Assembly: GCA_946480555.1 (NCBI GenBank)
Contig: CAMLLE010000070.1
Coordinates: 1-9,931 of the forward strand
DNA: 9,931 nucleotides
Source of the DNA: an uncultured Verrucomicrobia subdivision 3 bacterium
GTDB lineage: Bacteria > Verrucomicrobiota > Verrucomicrobiae > Limisphaerales > CAMLLE01
Direction: 5' to 3'
In this document: positions 1 through 7,017 of the stretch, one piece after another
Layout of the letters: every line of letters begins with the position of its first letter
How positions within the stretch are numbered: the first letter of the stretch is position 1
Translations under genes and position numbers: made by a program
The notes under the pieces: model-generated
Databases searched by the model: none
What the model saw: the letters and a program-made list of their open reading frames with translations, nothing else
Told to the model about the DNA's origin: nothing

Positions 1-133
1 GTTGTGCCAATTGCGGCCATTGCGCCAGCAATCCAATGTGCGGGCAGCGCGGGCATATTCGCCTGCGATCTTGCGGCGCGTCCCACTTCGCTTCTGGACT
101 GGCGCGACGCGGCATCTCAACGGCGGATGGCAT
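1..133 (-). CDS. Possible 5' part of a minus-strand gene running off the window edge (uncertain)
   Basis: An ATG at 133-131 opens a frame of 44 codons that has no stop before the window edge. It begins 28 bases after the stop of the GH9 gene, in the same orientation. GGGG lies a few bases upstream (GGACGGGGATA then ATG). The translation begins MPSAVEMPRRASPE and contains C-P-R-C around residues 27-30, which is too little to name a family. A second minus-strand frame is also open to the edge, so this may equally be non-coding sequence. I do not recognise the product. Confidence 0.2.
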   Translation of the reverse strand, partial: MPSAVEMPRRASPEAKWDAPQDRRRICPRCPHIGLLAQWPQLAQ

Positions 134-161
134 TATCCCCGTCCAGATGGATCGTGCCGGA

Positions 162-1805
162 TTACAGCGCGGGCGCGTCCAGGAAAGCTGCGAGTGCGTA
201 GATCAACGCGCCGTTCCAGTTGATGGCGATTTCGTTGGTCCGAAAATCTTCTTCCACGTCGAACCAGTCCGTTGCTTTCGGATTTGGCCCGCCTACCAGG
301 TAACCGGGCCAGGGTTCCTTCACATCGTCGCCGCCGGAACGTCGATCGTGCGGATGCATGGGCGGGTTTGCTCCGATGCCAGTGACGAACGACCGGCCAA
401 ACGAATTCCGGCCGAACAGATAACCCAAGGCATCCAGCGCGGTTTCCCGATAAGCGGGTTTTGGAGAAAGCCGGTAAGCGGCGTGAAGCAAAACCGTTTG
501 TCGCGCGACCGTGCCATTTCCGCCCCAGCTGTAACGAGTCCCCAGCGGCCGGGCATACCCATGCTCATCCCGCGTTTTGACAATGTCATCAGCAGTGGCG
601 ATCAGATTTGATCGCAATGCTTCGACGAGCGAGGAATCGCGTCCTTCGCGTTTTGAGAACAGGTAGGTTAGCAGACCGAGGTTTCGGACATTGCCCCAAT
701 CCCAGGAATCTTCGAACGATTGCGCGCGTCCGCGAATGCGGTTTTCAAAATCGAGAAGGCAGTTCGTGTTGCCGGTTGTCTCCCACAACTCCGCCGCCGC
801 CCAGATGCGATCGTCCTCATCGCGGTTCTGATAGGTGCCGGTGGAGAAACCAGTGAGATTGGCGCGCCGGTTTTCTGGATGCGCGGCGAGGAACTGGTAG
901 CTCTTTTCCGCCGCGGCCAGGCAGCGGGCGGCGTAATTGGAATCAAACTCGCGCAACTGCCGTGCGGCCGCGGCGAGCATCGCCACGAAATCCGCCGTCG
1001 CCGCACTGCTCCACGGCGTAAAGTAACGCGGCGTGAGTTCGTGCTCCGGCATGATGAAACCGCCAAAATCGCGCGTCGTTACCTTGTGATAAACGGAGCC
1101 ATCCGGGGCTTGCATCGTGAACAGCCAGTCGAGTTCCCATTTGATCTCCGCCAGATATTCCGGGAGCGGGCCGCCGCGCTCCGGAAGGCCCAGATTTGCT
1201 TTCCGGATCGCTGACCCGAAGTCTTCCCACGCGCGCAGCATGCAGCCCACTGTAACGCCGGCGTTGACGACGTACTTGTTGTAATCGCCGGCGTCGTGCC
1301 AACCGCCGTTGGAGTTGCTACGGGTGGAACCGCCACCCACGTAATCCAGCAGCGCGTCGTTCGTATGACACGCCGCATGCGCAAAAGTCCTTCCGTTGTG
1401 CGTCCCCGAAACCGCCGTTCCGCAGCGCCAGAGATACATCGCGCGCGTCACGGCAACGAACGGAGCCTGGTAAATGTCATCTCCAATGCGGAAAGGTGCA
1501 GACCGGCCCGCACCCGGAACGTTGAGCTGGAAAACGCCGCGGTTGGTGAGGGTGGAAAAATCTGCGGTGAACAACAGTTCGCCGGTGTCGCGGTTGGTTC
1601 GCGAACCGGAAATCGTCCCCGTGAAAACGGCGACACTGTCGCTCAACCGGACCACGCTGAAGTTCGTGGCCGGTGTGGCGATGGTCGCGTGCTTGGGCTG
1701 TGCCGGAAAGAAGCCGATCGAGTTGAGGCGAACCGGGTTTTCAGCCGCGCCTGCGGAGAACGCGAACATTGCGGCAGCGAGAAGGGAATGCGGGCGTTTC
1801 AACAT
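162..1805 (-). CDS. Secreted glycoside hydrolase family 9 protein (endoglucanase/cellulase type)
   Basis: The 547-residue product matches the GH9 layout: inverting enzymes that cut beta-1,4-glucosidic bonds in cellulose, cello-oligosaccharides or mixed-linkage glucan. Residues 1-20 form a Sec signal peptide ending near SAGA/AENP, so the protein is exported. Residues about 22-107 look like the N-terminal immunoglobulin-like domain (CelD_N) that precedes many GH9 catalytic modules, and the (alpha/alpha)6 domain follows from about 113. The family motifs are present: GGWHDAGDYNKY (167-178), with the two Asp of D-A-G-D at 171 and 174 and the second as expected catalytic base; the histidine motif PMHPHDRRS (482-490); and TNEIAINWNG (523-532), with Glu525 as expected acid. 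The length is normal and the frame intact. The start is the ATG at 1805, which gives a complete signal peptide, although only a weak GGAA lies before it. It is the last clear gene of the minus-strand group, 168 bases after the AsmA-like gene. Exact substrate and endo/exo mode cannot be read from the sequence. Confidence 0.95.
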   Translation of the reverse strand: MLKRPHSLLAAAMFAFSAGAAENPVRLNSIGFFPAQPKHATIATPATNFSVVRLSDSVAVFTGTISGSRTNRDTGELLFTADFSTLTNRGVFQLNVPGAGRSAPFRIGDDIYQAPFVAVTRAMYLWRCGTAVSGTHNGRTFAHAACHTNDALLDYVGGGSTRSNSNGGWHDAGDYNKYVVNAGVTVGCMLRAWEDFGSAIRKANLGLPERGGPLPEYLAEIKWELDWLFTMQAPDGSVYHKVTTRDFGGFIMPEHELTPRYFTPWSSAATADFVAMLAAAARQLREFDSNYAARCLAAAEKSYQFLAAHPENRRANLTGFSTGTYQNRDEDDRIWAAAELWETTGNTNCLLDFENRIRGRAQSFEDSWDWGNVRNLGLLTYLFSKREGRDSSLVEALRSNLIATADDIVKTRDEHGYARPLGTRYSWGGNGTVARQTVLLHAAYRLSPKPAYRETALDALGYLFGRNSFGRSFVTGIGANPPMHPHDRRSGGDDVKEPWPGYLVGGPNPKATDWFDVEEDFRTNEIAINWNGALIYALAAFLDAPAL

Positions 1806-1947
1806 AACTGTTCCATTTCGCGGCGGAATCTAGCGAACATTGCGGCGGCAGTGGAGTCATGTGTTTCCATCATACCGGTTGGTCGTCTTGTCTAAAGCCG
1901 ACTGCAAGGAATCCGGCGCCCGCTGCCATTCGGAAAGGCGCTGACAC

Positions 1948-1973
1948 CTGGCGGACTGCGAAGAATCTGCCAG
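1948..1973 (-). other. Stem-loop directly after the AsmA-like gene stop
   Basis: Directly after the TGA at 1976-1974, the minus strand reads CTGGCAGA, a 10-base loop, then TCCGCCAG. This is an 8-bp stem with one G-U type pair. No T-run follows, so it is not a classical intrinsic terminator. It could stabilise an mRNA 3' end or attenuate read-through into the GH9 gene. The rest of the 168-base gap holds no convincing promoter. Confidence 0.3.
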
Positions 1974-2720
1974 TCATCTACCTGTTGGCAACGCCGGCGC
2001 GGTGGCGGCTTCGCGTGCAACGCGTGACTCAATGTCTTTGACCCGGCGATCGAAATAATCCTTCGCGATCGCATTGGGGGCTATGCTCAGTTTCCCGCCG
2101 CTGCGAAGCCAGAGCATGAACAGGATGGCATAGGCGTCGCCTTCGGTTTTCACGTTTTTGAAAACCTGGTTCTCCATGCTGATCGCGATTTCAAGATTGT
2201 TGCGCTGATCCTTCAAATCCACGTAGCGGGCCTTGCCGACGCTGAGGTTCAGGACGTCGATGCCATCGAACTCCAGGCCGTTCAGGAGATTTGTGGTGGA
2301 TCGTTTGCTGCGTTTCGATGCTTTCGACTGTTCGTGTTCCAGCATGGCGATGATGTTGGTTTTTCCGGCTTCGTTGCGAACAATGTTGACCGCAGCCAGG
2401 TTGAAGCGAACGAGTTTCAGCCGCAGCCGCTGTTGTGCAAGCGAGAGCGGTTCAACTTCCAGATGCAGTTCCGGAATATCGACGAAGAGTGTGCCGCCGA
2501 ATTCAGCGGTGTTGTAGAGCTTCAGGTTTTCGATCGTCACCACGGGCGAAAACAATCCGGTGGAGAGTTTTCCAATGCGCGCTTGCATGCCGGTTTCGGA
2601 GCGAATCCGGCGTTCCACGATCATGGTCCAGACGGAATCCTTGAAGGCGACGAACAGAACGACCAGCACCGCGGCGACGATGCCGATGCGAAAGGCCCAT
2701 TTGAACAGCCAGCGGATCAT
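1974..2720 (-). CDS. Short AsmA-like membrane-anchored protein, function unknown
   Basis: The product has 248 residues. An uncleaved N-terminal hydrophobic segment (about 12-26) follows positive residues, so it is probably anchored in the inner membrane with the bulk in the periplasm. Residues about 40-125 resemble the N-terminal repeat of AsmA/DUF748-type proteins: V-T-I-E-N-L-K-L-Y-N (61-70), then V-D-I-P-E-L-H-L-E-V-E (80-90), then a beta-strand with N-E-A-G-K-T-N-I (116-123). AsmA-family proteins are linked to lipid transport and outer-membrane maintenance, but classical members exceed 600 residues and this one has only the start of the fold. A basic Lys/Ser/Arg linker (132-142) separates it from a second beta-rich part, and the C-terminus is a charged helix. 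The start is the ATG at 2720, just before the transmembrane segment; no Shine-Dalgarno is visible. It follows the cysteine-pair gene by 113 bases. The AsmA assignment is inferred from pattern, not alignment. Confidence 0.75.
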   Translation of the reverse strand: MIRWLFKWAFRIGIVAAVLVVLFVAFKDSVWTMIVERRIRSETGMQARIGKLSTGLFSPVVTIENLKLYNTAEFGGTLFVDIPELHLEVEPLSLAQQRLRLKLVRFNLAAVNIVRNEAGKTNIIAMLEHEQSKASKRSKRSTTNLLNGLEFDGIDVLNLSVGKARYVDLKDQRNNLEIAISMENQVFKNVKTEGDAYAILFMLWLRSGGKLSIAPNAIAKDYFDRRVKDIESRVAREAATAPALPTGR

Positions 2721-2815
2721 GCGCGCGTCAGGGGCGGAACTTTCAACATTGAACCTTCAAGCGGGAACGCCGAACGATTGAATGTGTTTTCAGACAAGGA
2801 GGCTTCAACGCTCAT
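2717..2815 (-). CDS. Candidate 32-codon small ORF overlapping the AsmA-like start (doubtful)
   Basis: An ATG at 2815 begins 18 bases after the stop of the cysteine-pair gene. The frame runs 32 codons to a TGA that overlaps the AsmA-like ATG (ATGA, 2720-2717), the arrangement used for translational coupling. The peptide starts MSVEASLSENTFNRS and matches nothing I know. No Shine-Dalgarno precedes it. Most of it lies on a degenerate 7-base repeat array, whose period is not a multiple of three, which argues that the reading frame is accidental. Confidence 0.2.
   Translation of the reverse strand: MSVEASLSENTFNRSAFPLEGSMLKVPPLTRA
2735..2783. repeat. Degenerate heptamer repeat array, 7 units
   Basis: The plus strand between the AsmA-like start and the cysteine-pair gene divides into consecutive 7-base units: CGGAACT, TTCAACA, TTGAACC, TTCAAGC, GGGAACG, CCGAACG and ATTGAAT. 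The first six have AA at positions 4-5 and the last is shifted by one base. The consensus is roughly TYSAACN. A related array lies at 6831-6865. Role unknown. Confidence 0.65.
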
Positions 2816-2833
2816 GGTTTGGAGACGGAGAGT

Positions 2834-3442
2834 TCACATTGCGACGTCTTCAGGGCGGACTTCCAGGCATTCGTCCTGGTCTTCCCAAACAATGGCGGGA
2901 TAGTGGTCGAGCAACCGGCGGGCAAGCTGGCTGCCGGCGCGGATCAACAGCGCTTCGGCTTGCTTGGCGGCGTTCTCGTAGGCGTGATCGTAATTCCCGG
3001 CGCTCTTGCGCTGGCGATCATCCCAATGCGCCACGGCATGAACCGGCGCGTATTGTTCGGCCCAGGTTTCAATGTCACCGCGGACACCGTCTGGAATTTT
3101 GTCGAAGGGCACGAGCGTGTCATTGCAATGCTGGCAGAGGAGGCCAGTGTCGCGAACATCGCGGGTGAGCAGGGGAAGCATCGGTGCGCGGCAACAGGGT
3201 GATTCGGTGTAAGCTGCGGGCGGAGTGGCCAGACGCTTGAACCAGATTTGGCGCTCGTGACCGATTTGGGCGCCGAGCCGATACGCGCCGAGCAGCGGAT
3301 GCGACAGCCGCCAGACCTTGCCTTCGAGCTGGCCGAGCGTTTGCGCGAGCCAGCGGGCGAGCGTGAGATCGTCGAAATCCTGGAATACGGTGCCGTATTC
3401 CTTCCAAAGCAGATCCAGCGGTGATTCCGGGTTGTTCGCCAT
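2834..3442 (-). CDS. Conserved hypothetical protein with a CC-x18-CxxC cysteine cluster
   Basis: The product is a soluble protein of 202 residues without signal peptide or membrane segment, so it is probably cytoplasmic. The N-terminal part (8-80) is helical and rich in Trp and Leu. A likely metal-binding knuckle pair follows: Cys83-Cys84, then Cys103-x2-Cys106 in L-L-C-Q-H-C-N. The C-terminal part has Y-A-P-V-H-A-V-A-H-W-D-D (131-142), a long helix (150-180) and an acidic end around V-W-E-D-Q-D-E-C (185-192). From memory it resembles an uncharacterised protein in Verrucomicrobiota, but no function is known to me. No enzyme motif is visible; a zinc-ribbon-like structural role is inferred. The ATG at 3442 is chosen because no in-frame start codon is seen in the next roughly 80 bases upstream; it lacks a Shine-Dalgarno. 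It sits between the GH43 and AsmA-like genes, which does not explain its job. Confidence 0.8.
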   Translation of the reverse strand: MANNPESPLDLLWKEYGTVFQDFDDLTLARWLAQTLGQLEGKVWRLSHPLLGAYRLGAQIGHERQIWFKRLATPPAAYTESPCCRAPMLPLLTRDVRDTGLLCQHCNDTLVPFDKIPDGVRGDIETWAEQYAPVHAVAHWDDRQRKSAGNYDHAYENAAKQAEALLIRAGSQLARRLLDHYPAIVWEDQDECLEVRPEDVAM

Positions 3443-3592
3443 TGTCGCGCAGCATGACGGGGAAACGCGCGTTTGTCGAGGGATCGACCGGCTGCGAAAC
3501 GCATCCGTCTCTCCAAAACCGGGATTTCGCGCGTCACGCTGATGATGCGTTACGCTTCGGATCTTTCCATTTCAGCCGTTCGCATCCGCTTC

Positions 3593-3615
3593 GGCCCTAC
3601 GGTTTCGCGTAGGCC
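3593..3615. other. Stem-loop spanning the GH43 stop codon
   Basis: On the plus strand CCTACG (3596-3601), a 6-base loop and CGTAGG (3608-3613) form a perfect 6-bp stem. GG at 3593-3594 and CC at 3614-3615 extend it past a single bulge. TTTT follows at 3616-3619. The GH43 stop codon (minus-strand TAG, 3599-3597) lies inside the stem. In plus orientation it resembles a short intrinsic terminator that would stop antisense transcription into the GH43 gene. Confidence 0.35.
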
Positions 3616-4595
3616 TTTTGTACGCGTTCGTATTCCGCGGCGGAAAGCGGAAGAATCGATCCGTGCCGGAAACGGAAGGGAAAGCTGAACCCTTCAGCGG
3701 CCGTGAATTGACCGGCGGGAAGATCGTGCGTGATGAAGGGTTGATACCCCTGACCGCGGCTGTAGTAGTCCAGAATCAAACACCACGTCGGCGGTTTGCC
3801 TTCAGCGGCGGGTTCCACCAGGTAGCATTCGGGCCCTTCGTAGCCGCGCAGTTTCGCAAGCGAGAACTCCGGCACGTCGTGCCATGGGCCCATCAGGTTC
3901 TGGCTCACTTCCATGGTGATGGCTTTGAATTTCTCGTCCTTGGTGAAGCGATAATAGCTCGTGCCGTCGTGAACAATGGTGGTGTCGATGACCGTGGTCG
4001 GCTTCTCGATATAGATGAACGGCTCGCCGAAGGTTTTGAAGTCCTTGGTTCGTGCGGCCCAGATGCGGTGCTTCGCAAAATCGTCGCGCTTGGTGGTCGA
4101 TGCCCAGAAGACGAGATAGTCCCGCGCTTGCGCATCATAGACCGCTTCCGGCGCCCACGTGCAGCCGGCGTCTTCGGGCGCAACGCTGACGAGCCGCGGC
4201 TCGGACCATCTGACAAGATCCGTGGACTCCCAGATTACGATTGAGCGGCTGCCTGCGCGCACGGCACGTCCCCAATCGCGATTCAGGTTGATCGACAGGT
4301 CGGTCGCGATGAGGAAAAACTTTTTACCGTCGTGCGCGCGGAGGAGATACGGATCGCGCACACCTTTTTCGCCCAGCTGGCTTACGAGAACTGGATCAGC
4401 GTTGTTCAATGCATTCCAGGTCCGGCCGTCCTGGCTTGAAGCAAAGTATATCTGCTCCGTCATCGGCGACTGTTCGCCCTTGAACGTGACAAACAGGAAT
4501 CCGGCGGGCTTGACGACTTTGCTGGCGCTTTGCGTGGCACATCCGGCCAGGAACACGGCTGCAACTGCCGCAGAAAGTGAGAACAGTTTCTTCAT
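3597..4595 (-). CDS. Glycoside hydrolase family 43-like lipoprotein (arabinosidase/xylosidase type)
   Basis: The 332-residue product begins with a lipoprotein signal peptide: MKKLF, a hydrophobic run, then the lipobox L-A-G-C with Cys19 as acylation site. It should therefore be lipid-anchored in the envelope. The rest has the five-bladed beta-propeller character of GH43: Y-F-A-S-S-Q-D-G-R-T-W (50-60), G-V-R-D-P-Y-L-L (78-85) with Asp81 as candidate base, V-I-W-E-S-T-D-L-V-R-W (120-130), T-W-A-P-E (146-150), I-D-T-T-I-V (203-208) and Y-E-G-P-E (252-256) with a candidate acid Glu, ending with H-G-S-I-L-P-L (311-317). GH43 enzymes are inverting arabinofuranosidases, xylosidases or arabinanases; which one cannot be told. 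The length suits a single-domain member. It follows the acetylesterase gene by 110 bases on the same strand, which suggests joint use on decorated hemicellulose or pectin. Assignment of individual catalytic residues is tentative. Confidence 0.85.
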   Translation of the reverse strand: MKKLFSLSAAVAAVFLAGCATQSASKVVKPAGFLFVTFKGEQSPMTEQIYFASSQDGRTWNALNNADPVLVSQLGEKGVRDPYLLRAHDGKKFFLIATDLSINLNRDWGRAVRAGSRSIVIWESTDLVRWSEPRLVSVAPEDAGCTWAPEAVYDAQARDYLVFWASTTKRDDFAKHRIWAARTKDFKTFGEPFIYIEKPTTVIDTTIVHDGTSYYRFTKDEKFKAITMEVSQNLMGPWHDVPEFSLAKLRGYEGPECYLVEPAAEGKPPTWCLILDYYSRGQGYQPFITHDLPAGQFTAAEGFSFPFRFRHGSILPLSAAEYERVQKAYAKP

Positions 4596-4705
4596 GCCCG
4601 CGATAGTGCAATGGGCGCATCCGAAAGTCGAATCCGGAGCAGGGCCGTGCAGCGGTTCAAGGGCTTCTCAATCCGGAGAGACCGCACCGCGACTTGCTTC
4701 TGTAA

Positions 4706-6673
4706 TCAGGGATTGCCTGGCGCGGAAGACCCTTCGTTGAAAGCGCGGCTGTCGGTTCGGAAGGGTGAAGCGGGCAGTCCGGCGCGGTTGAACAAATTTC
4801 CTTCCGGGACGTTGGCCCAGCCGTAGCGCACTGCAACCGGCACAGGAACCTCTTCGGAACGGACAACTACCGTGTCGCCGTGGATTTCCGCGCGCGCCGG
4901 ACGAAACACTTTGTCCGTTCCGGCAATCGTGAATCCCTTCAGATCGCCATCCCGTGCTTCGAGCCCGCCGCCAACATGATCGAAGTGCAGAATCGCCGCG
5001 CCGCTCTGAACAGTCATCGCTTTCCACACCGGTCCTGAATATTCCACCGGTTCCCGGTAGGCGACCGCCCTGGCCGCCAATGCCAGCCTTGCCCCTACCG
5101 GTTCCTTGTTCGCCGGATGAATGTCGTTCGCATCGCCGCAATCGATCGTCACCACCATTGCGGTGTTGGTAGTCTTTTGCCAGGTGATGAGCTGTGCTTC
5201 ACGGATCTCAGGCGACATGTCGCGATAAGGCGCAATCTGCACGAAGAGAAAGGGAAAATCGCCGAGACCCCACGCGCGGCGCCAGTCAGCAATCATTGCC
5301 GGAAACAGGGTTTGATACTGGCGGGCGCGATCGGAATTGGCTTCGCCCTGATACCAGATCACGCCGCGGATCGCGAAAGGTTGCAGCGGCGCGATCATGC
5401 CGTTGTAAAGCACGCTCGGCGCGCTGGCGCTCTGGCCGAAATCGTTTGGGGGCCAGCCAGAGGTGCGAAGTGAAACTCCGGGTTTGCACGACCATTCGCC
5501 GCTGAGCGGAACTTCGCCTGATCCGCCAGCCGCCTTCGCTCGCATGCGTTCCGGCCCCGGGGCAAATCCACCGCCCACTGCGTAATCCAACACCCGCACG
5601 GCAACAACGTTCCCGGACTTCTTCAGCACGTTCGCTGGGACTCGATAGACGCGCGGAACATTCCAGCCCGCGGTGGAGCCGACTTCCCGGCCGTTTACCC
5701 AGGTCGTGTCGTCATCATCAATCGCGCCCAGATGCAGCTCGATGTCTTCGCCATCCCAATTCGCGGGCAGGTCAAATGTGCGGCGAAACCAGAAGACGCC
5801 GTCGAAGTCGGCGTAGCCCGCGCTTTCCCAGGCTGCTGGCAGCGTCATGGATTTCCAGCCGGTGGTTTCCATTTCCGGATCGTACCAGGCTGGCCGGGCG
5901 CGGGAGCCGGGATCCACGCGAGCGAACCAGGCTTCCTGGCTTTCACGCAAGCGACGGCGCGCCAGCTCGGGATCTTGGGCGACGCGTTTCATTTCTGCGA
6001 TTGCTTCGGTGAACTCTGGAAACGTGCGGAGCGTCGTTTCGCTGGTCCAAGCTTCCGCAGGCGTGCCGCCCCATGCGCTGTGAATGAGGCCGATCGGCAC
6101 CTGCCGCGCGCGGTGGAGATCGCGACCGAAGAAGTAGCCGACGGCGCTGAAGTTTGTGACGGTTTCGGGTGAGCAGACGGCCCAGCTGCCCTGGACTTCT
6201 GCCTCAGGACTGTGGGATTTGATTTGCGCCACGCCGAAGTGACGAATCAAAGGAAAGTTCGCCGCAGCCGCTTCCCGTTCCCAATTGAGAATGGGCGGCT
6301 GGCCCGAGCGCAGCCCAAGCTGCCGTTCCATGTTGGATTGTCCGCTGCAAACCCAGACGTCGCCGGCGACAATGTTCTTCCGTTCGATTCGGTTCCTGCC
6401 TGAAATTTTGAGCGTGCCCGTCGCGCCAGCTTTCAGCGGCTGCAGGCGCACCAGCCATTTCCCGTCCGGTGCCGCAACGGTGGAAACGGTCTGTCCATCG
6501 AATTCGACGGTGACCTTCTCGCCGGGATCAGCCTTTCCCCAGACGGGCAGCTGCATGCCATGCTGCAACACGGCGCTGTCTGCAAAGAGCGGATTCGGTT
6601 TTACATCTGCGCGCGAAACCAGTGTTCCGGCGAACACGGGCAAGCAGGCGAGCACGAGCGTTTGAATCTTCAT
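4706..6673 (-). CDS. Secreted sialate O-acetylesterase (SASA/SGNH) family carbohydrate esterase with inserted jelly-roll domain
   Basis: The product has 655 residues and a Sec signal peptide (1-22, cleavage near S-R-A/D-V-K). A small N-terminal beta-sandwich (28-100) precedes an SGNH-type hydrolase. Visible blocks are W-V-C-S-G-Q-S-N-M with nucleophile Ser110, H-S-A-W-G-G-T-P-A-E-A-W (198-209), W-Y-Q-G-E-A-N (440-446) and D-A-N-D-I-H-P (514-520) carrying the Asp/His pair. Between the second and third blocks, residues about 270-365 form a galactose-binding-like jelly roll of the type seen in beta-galactosidases (F-W-F-R-R-T-F-D-L-P, W-V-N-G-R-E-V-G), a known arrangement in this family. A C-terminal beta domain follows from about 550. 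Such enzymes remove O-acetyl groups from sugars. The family is named for sialate, but in a plant-polysaccharide context acetylxylan or acetylated pectin is a likelier substrate (inference). It is the first gene of the minus-strand group. The ATG at 6673 gives a complete signal peptide and has no Shine-Dalgarno. Confidence 0.93.
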   Translation of the reverse strand: MKIQTLVLACLPVFAGTLVSRADVKPNPLFADSAVLQHGMQLPVWGKADPGEKVTVEFDGQTVSTVAAPDGKWLVRLQPLKAGATGTLKISGRNRIERKNIVAGDVWVCSGQSNMERQLGLRSGQPPILNWEREAAAANFPLIRHFGVAQIKSHSPEAEVQGSWAVCSPETVTNFSAVGYFFGRDLHRARQVPIGLIHSAWGGTPAEAWTSETTLRTFPEFTEAIAEMKRVAQDPELARRRLRESQEAWFARVDPGSRARPAWYDPEMETTGWKSMTLPAAWESAGYADFDGVFWFRRTFDLPANWDGEDIELHLGAIDDDDTTWVNGREVGSTAGWNVPRVYRVPANVLKKSGNVVAVRVLDYAVGGGFAPGPERMRAKAAGGSGEVPLSGEWSCKPGVSLRTSGWPPNDFGQSASAPSVLYNGMIAPLQPFAIRGVIWYQGEANSDRARQYQTLFPAMIADWRRAWGLGDFPFLFVQIAPYRDMSPEIREAQLITWQKTTNTAMVVTIDCGDANDIHPANKEPVGARLALAARAVAYREPVEYSGPVWKAMTVQSGAAILHFDHVGGGLEARDGDLKGFTIAGTDKVFRPARAEIHGDTVVVRSEEVPVPVAVRYGWANVPEGNLFNRAGLPASPFRTDSRAFNEGSSAPGNP

Positions 6674-6830
6674 ACGTTAAGCCAGCGATTGGTTGCAGTC
6701 CCAGGATTGACGTTGCGAACCATCCACACGGACAGGATGCGCAGGTCCATCGCCCGGTAAAGTATCGAGTTTCAGGGTGCCCGGGAGTCATGGGAATTGA
6801 GGATGACCCAGGAACTGAGGTGGAACCAAT

Positions 6831-6865
6831 CGGAACATCCAACGCGCAATATCGAACATCCCAAG
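6831..6865. repeat. Degenerate heptamer repeat array, 5 units
   Basis: The plus strand reads as consecutive 7-base units CGGAACA, TCCAACG, CGCAATA, TCGAACA and TCCCAAG. Four have AA at positions 4-5 and the last is shifted by one base. GAACATCC occurs twice exactly, 21 bases apart (6833-6840 and 6854-6861). The consensus is close to that of the array at 2735-2783, in the same orientation. Read as protein it gives S-E-H-P-T-R-N-I-E-H-P, a pattern I recall from spurious ORFs in Verrucomicrobiota and Planctomycetota genomes. Confidence 0.6.
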
Positions 6866-7017
6866 AACTTCGCTTTCCAGAATTGGATGCTCTTTCAGCA
6901 GCAGCAAACCGACACGCTTGCGCTGCGCCGCGCCAGGTTCACTTGTGTCCGTCCGTTTTTGAAATTCCCTTTCGAACCAAGCTCTTCACCCTGCTCGCGG
7001 TGGCGGGTTGCACCGCT

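Noticed and set aside
36..611. Plus-strand open frame of 191 codons at the left edge
   Set aside because: It is antisense to the C-terminal part of the GH9 gene, including its catalytic Glu region, and has no recognisable domain.
1869..1894. TAGACA and TATGAT boxes upstream of the GH9 gene on the minus strand
   Set aside because: Each matches sigma-70 boxes at five of six positions, but the spacer is only 14 bases, too short for a standard promoter.
4631..4678. Direct repeat AATCCGGAG (4631-4639 and 4670-4678) between the esterase and GH43 genes
   Set aside because: Only 9 bases in two copies without symmetry; expected by chance often enough not to call it an operator.
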